A DNA stretch of 6,087 nucleotides from an uncultured bacterium (GTDB lineage Bacteria > Actinomycetota > Aquicultoria > SKW223). Shown piece after piece: positions 5,692 to 6,087 of this stretch (position 1 is the stretch's first letter; each line of letters opens with the position of its first letter). Under the pieces are notes generated by a model. That model saw only the letters and a program-made list of their open reading frames with translations, was not told the origin of the DNA and ran no database searches. A program made the translations under genes and the position numbers. The stretch lies in contig CALIRS010000250.1 of assembly GCA_938042205.1 (NCBI GenBank), forward strand, positions 1 to 6,087, in the 5' to 3' direction.

Positions 5692-6087
5692 CTAAAGACG
5701 AGCTAACCTTTGTAAGGCTTTTATTTTTTCGCTTCTATCAACTGATGTCTTTGAGAGAGCTTTTTGAAGGATTTCTATCGTCTTGTCGTAAGTTTCTCTT
5801 TCAATCGGGTAAGGATATCCGTCCTTGCCACCATGAGCAAAACTGAACTTTACAGGGTCGCGATAGCTGGGTGAAGTTCCGTAAACAAGCTCTGAAATCA
5901 GAGAAAGTGCTCTTAATGTCTTAGGACCAACACCCTTAAGGGAAATTAACTTTTCAAAGTCTTGAGGTATATTTTCATAAGTTTTTAAGAGTACCCTGTA
6001 TACCGAATCAGGACATAAGTCAGAAATGTCAACCGAATGTTTCCTAGAAAGATTAAGTGTTTGAATTTTTTTAAGCTCTATAATTAA
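5692..6087 (-). CDS. DUF763 family protein, C-terminal part (5' end beyond the window)
   Basis: The frame is open from the right edge to a TAG at 5694-5692, giving the last 131 residues of a longer protein. I recognise the DUF763 (COG1415) C-terminal region. It includes a helix-hairpin-helix-like L-K-G-V-G-P-K-T-L-R-A-L (50-61 of the visible part), S-E-L-V-Y-G (65-70), and the signature F-S-F-A-H-G-G-K-D-G (81-90) followed by Y-P-Y-P-I-E-R-E-T-Y-D. The family has no established function as far as I know. The helix-hairpin-helix motif suggests nucleic-acid binding, by inference. DUF763 is common in archaea and in thermophilic or anaerobic bacteria. No methionine occurs in the visible part, consistent with a start outside the window. 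It is convergent with the small membrane protein gene, with no clear terminator between them. Confidence 0.88.
   Translation of the reverse strand, partial: LIIELKKIQTLNLSRKHSVDISDLCPDSVYRVLLKTYENIPQDFEKLISLKGVGPKTLRALSLISELVYGTSPSYRDPVKFSFAHGGKDGYPYPIERETYDKTIEILQKALSKTSVDRSEKIKALQRLARL

Noticed and set aside
5689..5705. Inverted repeat TAGCT-aaagacg-AGCTA between the convergent genes
   Set aside because: The arms are only 5 bp and no T-run follows on either strand, so it does not qualify as a terminator.

Overview
The window is dominated by one minus-strand operon (about 5270 down to 159) encoding a five-part, archaeal-type glutamate synthase (GOGAT). In transcription order it holds a class II glutamine amidotransferase subunit, an FMN/glutamate synthase core with an N-terminal ferredoxin domain, a four-cluster [4Fe-4S] electron-transfer protein, an FAD/NAD(P)H oxidoreductase, and the GXGXG beta-helix subunit. 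Genes overlap by 4 bases or lie 2 to 13 bases apart, so they are almost certainly co-transcribed and translationally coupled. Together they would release ammonia from glutamine, channel it to the FMN core, and reduce 2-oxoglutarate to glutamate. Electrons would enter through the FAD subunit and pass along the Fe-S chain.

The oxidoreductase reading frame is broken at a run of eight A residues (positions 1087-1094). Its first 354 codons are in one frame and the last 63 in another, and the two parts join into one conserved-looking protein if one A is skipped. This is a homopolymer sequencing error, a real mutation, or slippage at the A-run. It is the most notable anomaly in the window.

Upstream of the operon is a perfect TTGACA -35 box with a 17-base spacer to a weaker -10, then a strong hairpin with a T-tract that lies between this promoter and the first gene. 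If the promoter call is right, the hairpin would be a transcription attenuator in the operon leader. Facing away from the operon, on the plus strand, is a small membrane protein gene (5413-5688). It is convergent, with a 3-base gap, with the C-terminal part of a DUF763 gene that runs off the right edge. At the left edge, a new minus-strand gene appears to begin at position 67.

The organism is most likely a bacterium: it has sigma70-like promoter elements, an intrinsic-terminator-like hairpin and Shine-Dalgarno sites. Its moderate-to-low GC content, the split GOGAT and DUF763 are typical of anaerobic, often thermophilic lineages and archaea; the lineage cannot be fixed from this window. I see no tRNA, rRNA, CRISPR array, insertion sequence or defence system.
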